From DASXBJ01 sp036491755 (GTDB lineage Bacteria; Chloroflexota; Dormibacteria; Dormibacterales; Dormibacteraceae): a stretch of DNA of 29,566 bases. The stretch lies in NCBI GenBank assembly GCA_036491755.1, contig DASXBJ010000104.1:1-29566 (forward strand), read 5' to 3'. How positions within the stretch are numbered: the first letter of the stretch is position 1; the number at the start of each line of letters is the position of its first letter. Below are positions 8,471 through 15,144 of this stretch, piece after piece. The notes below the pieces were generated by a model. The model was not told the DNA's origin, searched no databases, and worked only from the letters and a program-made list of their open reading frames with translations. The position numbers were made by a program, and so were the translations under genes.

Positions 8471-9013
8471 ATGAAAGAGACGGGTTCCACCATGCATCCC
8501 AGCAACCCTCATCTAGGCGAGATGTCGATCAAGGTTCCGGCGCCGTTCGCGGGCATCTCGGACCTGGGCTTCACCGCGCAGTACCGCGCCCAGCAGTTCA
8601 ACGAGCCGCTGCGCGACGTGCCGCTCCTGTTTGAGGGCCCCGAATCGCCGATGCGGCGCCTCGCGGAGATGCTGCAGCTCCTGAGCGGCGCAGACGACAC
8701 TCGGTACGCATGGAGCCAGCCGGTCATGTTGAGCGACGAGGTCGTCGTGCTGGCATTTCGCGACCGCAGCGTCGCGAACTCCGAGGATGGGCAAGCTCTG
8801 GTCGACGGGGCTCGCATCGCCGGCTACGTGCTGAACCTGGTCCGCCCCGTCGTGTTCACCTTCCTGCGCGACTGCGCCAAGGTCGCGCAGCTGCGCCTGT
8901 CGGATGTCATCGAGATGCGCGTCAGCGCCGAGCGCAAGTCCGTCGCGGAGTTCTCGCTGCCGCTGCGGGACATAGTCGAGCCCAACGGCGAGCGGCTGCT
9001 CTGGGGCCTTTAG
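8471..9013 (+). CDS. Conserved-looking hypothetical protein, 180 aa
   Basis: I do not recognise the family. The protein appears soluble, with no clear signal peptide or membrane helix. The N-terminal 20 residues are irregular, and SIKVPAPFAGISDLGF may be the true domain start, so ATG 8492 or ATG 8522 are alternative starts. The middle (DDTRYAWSQPVMLSDEVVVLAFRD) and the C-terminus (AEFSLPLRDIVEPNGERLLWGL) look like alternating strands and helices. One Cys is present (FLRDCAKV). Codon use matches its neighbours, and an uninterrupted 543-nt frame with a -10-like element just upstream supports a real gene. Its stop overlaps the stop of the convergent small membrane gene (shared TTAG). Confidence 0.7.
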   Translation: MKETGSTMHPSNPHLGEMSIKVPAPFAGISDLGFTAQYRAQQFNEPLRDVPLLFEGPESPMRRLAEMLQLLSGADDTRYAWSQPVMLSDEVVVLAFRDRSVANSEDGQALVDGARIAGYVLNLVRPVVFTFLRDCAKVAQLRLSDVIEMRVSAERKSVAEFSLPLRDIVEPNGERLLWGL

Positions 9014-9255
9014 GGCGAAGCGCTCGGCGAGGCGCTCGGCGAAGCGCTGGGTGAGGCCGACGGCGACGGTGTCGGGCTCGGCCCCGGAACCCCGCTGGCA
9101 CGCGGGCTGCTGGCGGTGGTGATGGTTGGGGTGCTGATCGGCGCAGGCCCCTGATTGGTGAAGTAAAGCGCGACCGGAACGATGATCGCTCCGACCAGCA
9201 CGGTCAGCACAAAGGTCACCGCCCCCCACTCGCGCCGCAACACGGACCAGTTCAC
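9010..9255 (-). CDS. Small single-pass membrane protein with Ser/Pro/Ala repeat tail
   Basis: This 81-residue protein has a short basic N-terminus (NWSVLRREWG), one transmembrane segment (residues ~12-32, VTFVLTVLVGAIIVPVALYF) and an extracytoplasmic tail rich in Thr, Pro and Ser. The tail ends in about four SPSA units encoded by an imperfect 12-bp tandem repeat (9012-9060). GTG 9255 is chosen because GGGAG lies about 6 nt upstream. TTG 9258 would be too close to that SD. Topology is probably N-in/C-out. No function can be assigned. Confidence 0.6.
   Translation of the reverse strand: MNWSVLRREWGAVTFVLTVLVGAIIVPVALYFTNQGPAPISTPTITTASSPRASGVPGPSPTPSPSASPSASPSASPSASP
9012..9060. repeat. Imperfect 12-bp tandem repeat inside a coding region
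   Basis: Units of the type GGCGAAGCGCTC occur about four times in a row with single-base differences. On the minus strand they encode SPSA units at the C-terminus of the small membrane protein. Copy number could vary between strains by slippage. Confidence 0.7.
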
Positions 9256-9413
9256 CAAATTCTCCCAATCAAATGTGTCGCGCCTAGGCCGGATTCACTC
9301 CGGCCGTCACCTGGCGTGCACTCTCCAAACGCCTCCAACGCCAAGCTGGAGAGGTGGTGGGTTCCGCGGGGGAGGACGACTGTCCTTCCCCGCGCTTTTA
9401 CGGACCAGTTCAC
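9242..9413. repeat. Pair of 14-bp exact direct repeats flanking a hairpin
   Basis: ACGGACCAGTTCAC occurs at 9242-9255 and again at 9400-9413. On the minus strand each copy reads GTGAACTGGTCCGT, which in the first copy is the start codon and first codons of the small membrane gene. Upstream of each copy (on -) lies a similar GAATT stretch. The second copy is not followed by a homologous coding sequence. It may be a relic of a local duplication of the gene's 5' end. Confidence 0.6.
9365..9399 (+). terminator. Strong 13-bp hairpin followed by CTTTT
   Basis: Arms 9365-9377 and 9382-9394 pair over 13 bp (one G-T pair) around the four-base loop GACT, and the sequence GCTTTT follows on + (up to 9399). 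This looks like an intrinsic terminator for + strand transcripts, for example read-through from the 180-aa gene. The T run is short. On the - strand no T tract follows, so there it may act as an mRNA end-stabiliser below the 88-aa gene. The rest of 9256-9464 holds no gene that I can support. Confidence 0.5.
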
Positions 9414-9464
9414 GAGCGCTGAATTCTACCGAGATGGAGAAGTTGCGAAGAGGTGGCGCGGACG

Positions 9465-9731
9465 CTAGAAGTCGTCGTCGTGTGCGGCGGCCCCTTCCTC
9501 TTCCTTCTTCTTGCGCTGGTTCAGGAGGCGGATGAAGTCCTGGGCGCGCGCAAGGGCCTTCCAACGCTCCGGAAAGAAGTCCTGGACCAGGATCTGTCGG
9601 TCCGGCAATTGATAGACGGTGACGCACCATTTGTTGAGGGTGCGCGCAACCTCGACCTCGAAGTCCTTCTCCGCGGTCTCATACCGAACAACTTTGTCGT
9701 CGTCGAATCTTTTTCGTCCTGAAACTGCCAT
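9465..9731 (-). CDS. Small hypothetical protein, 88 aa
   Basis: I do not recognise this family. The protein is soluble and charged. A core of alternating strands (DKVVRYETAEKDFEVEVART, KWCVTVYQLPDRQILVQDFFP) is followed by a helix (RWKALARAQDFIRLLNQ) and a charged tail with lysines (KKK), glutamates (EEE) and finally DDDF. It lies 45 bp downstream of galU on the same strand and may be co-transcribed with it. The 45-bp gap holds only a weak inverted repeat (AATCGG/CCGATT). ATG 9731 is the natural start. Confidence 0.65.
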   Translation of the reverse strand: MAVSGRKRFDDDKVVRYETAEKDFEVEVARTLNKWCVTVYQLPDRQILVQDFFPERWKALARAQDFIRLLNQRKKKEEEGAAAHDDDF

Positions 9732-9776
9732 AGGTAATCACTTGCGTTGGGAATCGGCTCATAGAGCGTCTTCCGA

Positions 9777-10688
9777 TTATAGTCCCGCGTCGCGGCGCCC
9801 CCCAGGGGAGCCATCCAGGAGCTCTCGCAAGAGCGGTTCAAGTTCGGCACGAAGCTCCGCCCGCATCATCGCCATGGTCACGTTGGCCCGAAGGTAGCCG
9901 GCGACCGTGCCGGTGTCGTAGTAGTCGCCTTCGAACTCGATCGCGACCACGGGGTGGTGCCCAATGGTGCGCTTGATCGCGTCGACCAGCTGAATCTCCT
10001 TGCCGGCCCCGGGCTCGCCCCTGCCCAGCTCGTCAAAGACCGCCGGAAGCAGGACGTAGCGGCCGAGCGCAGCCAGATCCGAGGGGGCTTCGTGGGCCGA
10101 CGGCTTCTCCACGACATCCGTCACCTGGTGGAGGCCGCGCTTCGAGCCGCCGGTGGCGATGATGCCGTAGCGGCTGACCTGGCTCAGCGGCACGCGGCGC
10201 ACGGCAAGCACCGTGGCGCCCGTTTCCGCGTGGGCATCCATCAGCTGCTTGAGCACGGGGTGGTCCGGGCACAGGATCACGTCGTCGGCCAGGAGCACCG
10301 CGCAGGCCTCGTTCTCGACCAGTCGCCGGGCGGTCCACACCGCGTGGCCCAGGCCGAGCGGCTCCTTCTGCTGGATGTAGGTGATGTCGACCAGATCGCT
10401 GAGCTTGTCGACCTCGCCCAGGATCTCCAGGAGGTCGGTCTTGCCGCGGTCGGTGAGGTAGTGCTCGAGCTCGAGCGAGCGATCGAAGTGGTCGACGATG
10501 GCGCGCTTGCCGCCGCCGGTGACCATGATCACCTGCTCGATCCCGCTGGCTATCGCCTCTTCAACGCCGTACTGGATGGTGGGCTTGTCGACCAGCGGCA
10601 GCATCTCTTTCGGCTGCGCTTTGGTCACAGGCAGAAACCGCGTGCCGAGACCTGCCGCGGGAAAGATTGCTTTGCGCACCGCGTTCAT
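9777..10688 (-). CDS. galU: UTP--glucose-1-phosphate uridylyltransferase
   Basis: GalU makes UDP-glucose from UTP and glucose-1-phosphate for cell-envelope sugars, glycolipids and trehalose. The N-terminal nucleotide-binding signature AIFPAAGLGTRFLPVTKAQP is followed by KEMLPLVDKPTIQYGVEEA, then QKEPLGLGHAVWTAR, LLADDVI, and the C-terminal GDYYDTGTVAGYLRANV. Length 303 aa is typical for bacterial GalU. ATG 10688 is chosen over TTG 10697. TATAGA lies 9 nt upstream of the ATG, suggesting a leaderless or near-leaderless mRNA. The gene diverges from the FlK-like thioesterase with a 17-bp gap. Confidence 0.96.
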   Translation of the reverse strand: MNAVRKAIFPAAGLGTRFLPVTKAQPKEMLPLVDKPTIQYGVEEAIASGIEQVIMVTGGGKRAIVDHFDRSLELEHYLTDRGKTDLLEILGEVDKLSDLVDITYIQQKEPLGLGHAVWTARRLVENEACAVLLADDVILCPDHPVLKQLMDAHAETGATVLAVRRVPLSQVSRYGIIATGGSKRGLHQVTDVVEKPSAHEAPSDLAALGRYVLLPAVFDELGRGEPGAGKEIQLVDAIKRTIGHHPVVAIEFEGDYYDTGTVAGYLRANVTMAMMRAELRAELEPLLRELLDGSPGGRRDAGL

Positions 10689-10705
10689 CGACCACAATCT
10701 ATAGG
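10689..10705. promoter_or_regulatory. 17-bp bidirectional promoter core (CTATAG)
   Basis: Only 17 bp separate the galU ATG and the thioesterase TTG. The palindrome CTATAG (10699-10704) offers a -10-like hexamer to each strand. There is no room for SD sites outside coding DNA, so both mRNAs are probably leaderless or have leaders of a few bases. This is inferred from spacing and sequence. Confidence 0.4.
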
Positions 10706-11071
10706 TTGGCTACCCCCGAAAGTATTCGACCCGGACTCGAAGGAAAAGTCGAACGCGTGGTGGATGGCGACCTGCTCACCCACCATGTCGGCGGCAGGGG
10801 AACCTTCTCGACTCCGGCCATGGTCGGGTTGATGGAGATAACCAGCCACCGCTCGATCGAGCCGTTCCTGCCCGAGGGGCAGACCAGCGTCGGCTACGAG
10901 ATCTGTGTCAGGCACCTGGCGCCCACGGCACCGGGCAGCTCAATCACCGTCACGAGCCGCGTGACCGAGGTCAAGGGCAACAAGCTTTATTTCGAGGTGG
11001 AGTGCCGCGAAGGCGAGAAGCTGCTCGGCTCCGGCAGCCACAAGCGCGCGATAGTCCCGGCGAACTTCTAG
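10706..11071 (+). CDS. FlK-like (fluoroacetyl-CoA thioesterase family) hot-dog thioesterase
   Basis: This 121-aa single hot-dog protein aligns by eye with FlK of Streptomyces cattleya. The motif pair FSTPAMVGLMEI and YEICVRHLAPTAPG matches FlK's catalytic blocks. Thr36, Glu44 and His70 fall at the same spacing as FlK Thr42, Glu50 and His76. The C-terminus GSGSHKRAIV also matches. It probably hydrolyses a small acyl-CoA; true fluoroacetyl-CoA specificity is unlikely outside fluoroacetate producers, and most relatives are of unknown substrate. TTG 10706 is the only reasonable start in the spacer after galU. The stop codon overlaps that of the convergent 68-aa gene (shared CTAG). Confidence 0.82.
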   Translation: MATPESIRPGLEGKVERVVDGDLLTHHVGGRGTFSTPAMVGLMEITSHRSIEPFLPEGQTSVGYEICVRHLAPTAPGSSITVTSRVTEVKGNKLYFEVECREGEKLLGSGSHKRAIVPANF

Positions 11072-11274
11072 CCCTTTCGAGCTCGCCGGGGACGGTTGCC
11101 GGAAGGGCCGGATGGGGAGCCCGAGGCCTTTTTGGTGCGCTTCTCCGAGATGTGCTGCGCGAGCTTCTTCAGGCCCGGATTGACGGCCACAACCTTCGGC
11201 CCACGCACCTTGCGATCCCGTGCCTTCGCGTGCGCGATCTCCCGCGGCGAAACTCGATCCAGGTCCTCGGCCAT
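11068..11274 (-). CDS. Small basic hypothetical protein, 68 aa
   Basis: I do not recognise this protein. It has an N-terminal segment MAEDLDRVSPREIAHAKARD, a middle VRGPKVVAVNPGLKKLAQHISEK, and a Lys/Arg/Ser/Pro/Gly-rich tail that could bind nucleic acid. ATG 11274 is a clean start, and its 5' end lies 23 bp from the divergent threonine deaminase. It converges with the thioesterase gene, sharing a CTAG stop. The strongly basic composition might also arise by chance in GC-rich DNA, so the call is moderate. Confidence 0.55.
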   Translation of the reverse strand: MAEDLDRVSPREIAHAKARDRKVRGPKVVAVNPGLKKLAQHISEKRTKKASGSPSGPSGNRPRRARKG

Positions 11275-11297
11275 CGCTGGCTGGTAGTTTGACGTCC

Positions 11298-12278
11298 GTG
11301 AGCAGGCTCGAGCCCGCGACCCGATCGGTGACCCCGGAACACGTCGAAGAAGCGGCGGATGTGCTCCGTGCGTTTCTCACCCCGACGCCACTGCAGCGCT
11401 CCCGGGCGTTCAGCGACAGGACCGGGTGCGACGTGTACCTGAAGCTCGAGTCGATCCAGCCCATACGGGCGTTCAAGGTGCGCGGCGCGCTCAACAAGCT
11501 CGCCCACATGACTCCTGAGCAGCGGGCGGCGGGAGTGATCACGGCGTCAGCCGGCAACCACGGCATGGGAGTGGCCTACGCGGCGGCGACTTTTCAGGCG
11601 CCGGCGATCGTCCACGTTCCCGAAGGGGCCAACCGGCTCAAGGTCGAAGCGATCAAGCGCATGGGCGCGGAGGTCGTGACGGCCGGGCGCAACTACAGCG
11701 CGGCGTACGCAGAAGCAGTGCGCGCCCAGCAGAAGTCGGGCGCGACCTTCGTGCATGCGTACGAGGACCCCCATGTCGTCGCCGGCCAGGGCACCATCGC
11801 GCTCGAGCTGCTCCGTGATCTCGAGCAATTCGACACGGCCCTCGTGGCGGTTGGCGGCGGGGGCCTGATCGGCGGCATCGCGCTCTACCTCAAGGCCAAA
11901 AAGCCCGACATCCGCGTGGTGGGCGTCGAGCCGACCGGCGCCGACTCGATGCGCCGCTCGCTCGCGGCCGGCGAGATCGTGACCCTCGAACACGTGCAGA
12001 CGATCGCTGACGGCCTGGCGGCGTCAGCCCCCGGTCCGCTGAGCTTCGACATCGCCCGCAGATGCGTCGACGAGGTCGTGCTGGTCGAAGAGGAGGAGAT
12101 GCTGGACGCGATCCGGCTCCTGTTCCAGTGGGAGCACCTGCTGGCCGAGCCGGCCGGCGCCGCGGCGCTGGCGGCGCTGCTGCGCTACCCCCGCGAGCCG
12201 GGCGAAAGGGTCGTGGTCATCCTGTCCGGCGCCAATATCTCGGACGAGGTGATGCTCCGCGCCCTCGCCCAGCGCTGA
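11298..12278 (+). CDS. Threonine ammonia-lyase without regulatory ACT domain (serine/threonine dehydratase family)
   Basis: This PLP fold-type II enzyme of 326 residues probably converts threonine to 2-oxobutanoate (isoleucine synthesis or threonine catabolism). The PLP lysine is Lys60 in AFKVRGALNKL. The substrate loop is SAGNHGMGVAYAA and the phosphate-binding loop is VAVGGGGLIGGIAL. The protein ends with RVVVILSGANIS and lacks the C-terminal ACT-like domain of feedback-regulated biosynthetic IlvA, so it resembles the catabolic TdcB form or serine racemase. GTG 11298 is chosen because upstream in-frame starts would overlap the 68-aa gene. The next gene is a stand-alone amino-acid-binding RAM domain. 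Confidence 0.88.
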   Translation: MSRLEPATRSVTPEHVEEAADVLRAFLTPTPLQRSRAFSDRTGCDVYLKLESIQPIRAFKVRGALNKLAHMTPEQRAAGVITASAGNHGMGVAYAAATFQAPAIVHVPEGANRLKVEAIKRMGAEVVTAGRNYSAAYAEAVRAQQKSGATFVHAYEDPHVVAGQGTIALELLRDLEQFDTALVAVGGGGLIGGIALYLKAKKPDIRVVGVEPTGADSMRRSLAAGEIVTLEHVQTIADGLAASAPGPLSFDIARRCVDEVVLVEEEEMLDAIRLLFQWEHLLAEPAGAAALAALLRYPREPGERVVVILSGANISDEVMLRALAQR

Positions 12279-12334
12279 CGTTTTTTCGTTCTCGGAGTAC
12301 CCTGATGCGATTCCGTTAACGAATGGACTGGGGG
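12275..12334 (+). promoter_or_regulatory. Candidate promoter, palindrome and SD ahead of the RAM-domain gene
   Basis: CTGACG (12275-12280, overlapping the deaminase stop) and TACCCT (12298-12303) are 17 bp apart. Just downstream is the imperfect palindrome ATTCCGTTAACGAAT (12310-12324), a possible operator, and then a clear SD, GGGGG (12330-12334), 7 nt before ATG 12342. The palindrome lies about where transcription would begin, a position that suits repression. Confidence 0.35.
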
Positions 12335-12341
12335 TAATTCG

Positions 12342-12569
12342 ATGAAGGCTTACGTCCTCATCAACGCGTCGCCAGGACGCGCGCTCGAGGTCGCCAAGAA
12401 GATGGAAGGCGTCAGCGGGATCTCGGCGGCCGACGCGATCACGGGCGAGTACGACGTCATCGCCGTCTGCGAAGCCCCCGACGTCAACTCGATCGGCTCT
12501 TTGATCGTCGACAAGATTCAGAAGGTCGACGGGGTCTTCAAGACGATCACCTGCCTGGCTGTGAAATAG
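12342..12569 (+). CDS. Stand-alone Lrp/AsnC ligand-binding (RAM) domain protein
   Basis: The 75 residues are a complete RAM (ACT-like) domain, beginning MKAYVLINASPGRALEVAKK and ending GVFKTITCLAVK. The core TGEYDVIAVCEAPDVNSIGSLIVDKIQ is the usual Lrp/AsnC C-terminal block. No helix-turn-helix is present. RAM domains bind amino acids and form dimers or octamers. Stand-alone versions may modulate Lrp regulators or enzymes in trans. It follows a threonine deaminase that lacks its own regulatory domain, so it might sense amino acids for that enzyme; this is inference. A strong SD supports the start. Confidence 0.88.
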   Translation: MKAYVLINASPGRALEVAKKMEGVSGISAADAITGEYDVIAVCEAPDVNSIGSLIVDKIQKVDGVFKTITCLAVK

Positions 12570-12573
12570 CGCC

Positions 12574-13539
12574 TTAGCTCCCGGGCGGGGAGGTGACCGG
12601 CCCGGATGGCCCTGACGGTTCGGCGGCCAGCGCGGCCGACACTTCCGGCAGGCGCGTGAGCCACTCTGTCATGGTCGGCATCTCCTGCTCAAAGCTGCCC
12701 ACCGAGGGCGACCACGTCAGCTCGCGGCGGGAGTAGGCGTCGTCGTAGTGGTGCGCCTTGCCGATGACGTCCACCGCGTAGATTCCCGGCCACACGACGG
12801 TGCCCTGCGCGGCCATGGTCTCGGCGGCCAGCGCTCTGAGGTAGGCGAGGTCGTACGGGATCGATTGGATCACCGTCTCGAAGCCGGCGGCTCGAGCCGC
12901 GGACTCGAGGTAGTCGCGCCACGTGGAGTCGAACCCGCCGACGAGGTACGCATGGCCCGGTCGCCCGCGGTCAGAGGCCGCCAGGCAAGCCCGTCCGACG
13001 TCGGACGCTGAAACGAATGTCTGCGGCGCGCGGCCGCCGCGTGGCAGCCAAACGGTGCCCGAGGTGACCGACGCCATCAGCCGCGGCAGGATCCAGCCCT
13101 CGCCCGGACCGAAGATCCTGGCGGGGCGCACGATCACCACCTCCACCTTGTGGGCTGTATCGAGCAGCCACTGCTCCTCGAAAAGCCTGAGCTTCTCGTA
13201 GGCGTGCGCCGGCCGCAGCCTCGATTTCTCGTTGATTCGCGCGGAGTGGTCAGCGCCGTAGACGTCGGCCGTCGAGACATGCACGATCCTGCGTACCCGC
13301 GCGTGCTCTGCGGCGGCAAGGACGTGCTCGAGGATCGGATGCGGCGATTTGCGGAACTTGAGCCGTCGCGCGGGGGACCAGGACTGCGCGCAGTTGACCA
13401 CGACCTCGACCCCGCTTATCGCGTCGGCCAGCGTCTCGTCGTCCGCGTCCGAGTTGAGGGCGATGACAGGAACCTCTGACGCGAGCGCCGCTGTGACGTG
13501 ATCGCCGAGGAACTCCCCCGCGCCGATGACCAGATGCAA
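12574..13539 (-). CDS. NAD-dependent epimerase/dehydratase-like (extended SDR)
   Basis: The N-terminal Rossmann motif VIGAGEFLGDHV begins at residue 4. HVSTADVYG (Ser89/Thr90) is the typical SDR strand, and Tyr114 in HAYEKLRLFEEQ is the likely catalytic tyrosine. The usual YxxxK reads YEKLR, so an Arg sits where the Lys is expected. RPARIFGPGEGWILPRLM is a family block. The protein is 321 aa and probably acts on a nucleotide sugar, sterol or similar substrate. TTG 13539 is chosen because it precedes the fold start and lies 11 bp after the plsC-like stop; a longer frame to 13641 would run inside plsC. Last gene of a four-gene operon. Confidence 0.83.
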   Translation of the reverse strand: MHLVIGAGEFLGDHVTAALASEVPVIALNSDADDETLADAISGVEVVVNCAQSWSPARRLKFRKSPHPILEHVLAAAEHARVRRIVHVSTADVYGADHSARINEKSRLRPAHAYEKLRLFEEQWLLDTAHKVEVVIVRPARIFGPGEGWILPRLMASVTSGTVWLPRGGRAPQTFVSASDVGRACLAASDRGRPGHAYLVGGFDSTWRDYLESAARAAGFETVIQSIPYDLAYLRALAAETMAAQGTVVWPGIYAVDVIGKAHHYDDAYSRRELTWSPSVGSFEQEMPTMTEWLTRLPEVSAALAAEPSGPSGPVTSPPGS

Positions 13540-13550
13540 ACCAGGCGATT

Positions 13551-14255
13551 CTAAGCGCGAGGGCGCCGCGCGAGCGCCGTGGTCAGGGCGCGCTGCACGT
13601 TGTCCACCACCCTGGCGACGCGCCGTTTCAGCTCCCACCACATGGGCGCATCGGGCGCGATCGCCGGCGCGATCGTGACGTCGATGCGCGAGAAAAGCCG
13701 CAGCGCGTCGGTACCGCGAACGGCCACCGGGCAGATCGGCACGCCGGCTTGCAGCGCGAAATGGCCAATGCCCACCTTCAGCGGACGGAGCGCCCTGCCG
13801 CGCGAGTACCGGCCTTCCGGAAAGATCAGGACCACACCGCCTCGGTCGAGGACCTGGTAGACGCTGCGCAGGCCTGCCTCGTCCAGCTCACCCCGCTGCG
13901 GGGAGATCGGAAAGACGCCGATCAGCGGCAGGAGCCTTCGCTTCCAGGCGCGGTTGAACACAGTTTCCCGTTTTGCCATGGTGTACACGACTGGGGCCGG
14001 CGGAAAGAACGGGATGATGAACGCGGGATCGAACCACGCCTGGTGGTTGGCCGCGATGATGAACGGCGGCTTCGGGATGTTCTCCAACCCGCTGACGGAA
14101 ACCCGGAAGAACGTGAGGACGGCCCACCGGACCAGCCGGCGGACGAACCGATAGAGCCTTGGCGGAGCCAGCGGTTCGGCATGGACGAGCGGGTCGAGCG
14201 GCCCCTCGACAAGCGCCCGGTACTCGGGGCTTGTATACCGGGGCTCAGGCGGCAA
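13551..14255 (-). CDS. 1-acylglycerol-3-phosphate acyltransferase-like protein (PlsC family)
   Basis: The HX4D acyltransferase motif is NHQAWFDP (His71, Asp76). The second block GVFPISPQRG, the third FPEGRYSRG and the fourth VPICPVAVRG all fit the lysophospholipid acyltransferase family. It probably acylates a lysophospholipid at the membrane; a hydrophobic stretch precedes the motif (VRWAVLTFFRVSV). Start is uncertain: TTG 14255 gives 234 aa and overlaps the upstream hydrolase gene by 11 bp, while ATG 14321 would overlap it by 77 bp. The next gene is 11 bp downstream, consistent with an operon devoted to lipid or envelope chemistry. Confidence 0.87.
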   Translation of the reverse strand: MPPEPRYTSPEYRALVEGPLDPLVHAEPLAPPRLYRFVRRLVRWAVLTFFRVSVSGLENIPKPPFIIAANHQAWFDPAFIIPFFPPAPVVYTMAKRETVFNRAWKRRLLPLIGVFPISPQRGELDEAGLRSVYQVLDRGGVVLIFPEGRYSRGRALRPLKVGIGHFALQAGVPICPVAVRGTDALRLFSRIDVTIAPAIAPDAPMWWELKRRVARVVDNVQRALTTALARRPRA

Positions 14256-15144
14256 GGAAGGCGTTGAGGACGCGGTTGAACTCCTCTGGCCGTTCAGCCT
14301 GTGGCGTGTGGCCGGCGCCATCGATCACCGCGAGCCGCGAGCGCTCGATCAAGGCGTGCGCGCGGGTCGCGTGGGCGACTGGAAAGAGGGGATCGTCGGC
14401 GCCCCAGATGAGCTGCACCGGGATGTTCAACTCGGAGAGGCGATTGGTCAGGTCGTAGTCCTCGCCGAGGAGCGCCTGCGGCGTCACGAGCGAGCGGACC
14501 GTCGCCAGGTACGCCTCGTGGTATCCCTGCGCCGAGTGGATCTCGCGCAGGTTCCCGAGGTAGGCGTCATCCATCGTGCGTTCGAGGTCGGAGCTGGAGC
14601 GGACGTATCGGGCCGCCACCCTGCGGACCAGGCTGGGCGGAGCCCACCGCAGCGCGTTGCGCGCGACCTTCATCATCGCCTCGCCGACACGGGGTATCGT
14701 CACGAGCCCGTACGAGACCTGCAGATTGGGGCGGCCCAGCCCGAGCGAGTTGACCAGGACCAGCTTGCGCACGAGCTTCGGCCGCTTCAGTGCCAGCTCG
14801 AGCGCTAGGCGGCCGCCGAGTGAAGCGCCCACGATCGCGGCCGAGCGCAGGCCCCGGGTCTCCATGTAGCGCTCGAGGAAACGCGTGAAGTAGCCGATCC
14901 CGTAACGGGCACGCGGCTTGTCGGTCCGGCCGAAACCCGGCAGGTCGGGCGCGTAAACGCGATGTCGCCCGGCGGCCCGCTCGAGGTTGAATCGCCACTC
15001 GATGTAGCCCGAGGATCCGAGCCCGTGGATGAACAGGACCGGTGATCCGCGACCACCGTGCGTATGGTGCACCGTCAGGGATCCGACGTTGACGAATCCA
15101 GACTGAAGGGTCTTCTGTGGCCGCCTGCGTGCGGAGTCGATCAC
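14245..15144 (-). CDS. Alpha/beta hydrolase
   Basis: A 299-residue hydrolase of the esterase/haloalkane-dehalogenase-like type. HGLGSSGYIEW forms the oxyanion region and IVGASLGGRLA carries the nucleophile Ser108. The acid is in LIWGADDPLFP and the base is the His of DGAGHTPQAERP. A helical cap (GLVTIPRVGEAMMKVARN onwards) lies between. GTG 15144 overlaps the preceding peptidase stop as GTGA, so translation is probably coupled. Substrate unknown; its neighbours (PlsC, epimerase) suggest a lipid ester. Confidence 0.88.
   Translation of the reverse strand: MIDSARRRPQKTLQSGFVNVGSLTVHHTHGGRGSPVLFIHGLGSSGYIEWRFNLERAAGRHRVYAPDLPGFGRTDKPRARYGIGYFTRFLERYMETRGLRSAAIVGASLGGRLALELALKRPKLVRKLVLVNSLGLGRPNLQVSYGLVTIPRVGEAMMKVARNALRWAPPSLVRRVAARYVRSSSDLERTMDDAYLGNLREIHSAQGYHEAYLATVRSLVTPQALLGEDYDLTNRLSELNIPVQLIWGADDPLFPVAHATRAHALIERSRLAVIDGAGHTPQAERPEEFNRVLNAFLAA

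Noticed and set aside
9732..9776. Possible terminator after galU (AATCGG/CCGATT)
   Set aside because: The stem is 6 bp with a 15-nt loop and no T tract. An operon with the 88-aa gene is at least as likely.
12574..13641. Epimerase start at 13641
   Set aside because: It would overlap the plsC-like coding region by 91 bp and add a Rossmann-less leader. TTG 13539 puts the GxxGxxG-like motif at the usual place.
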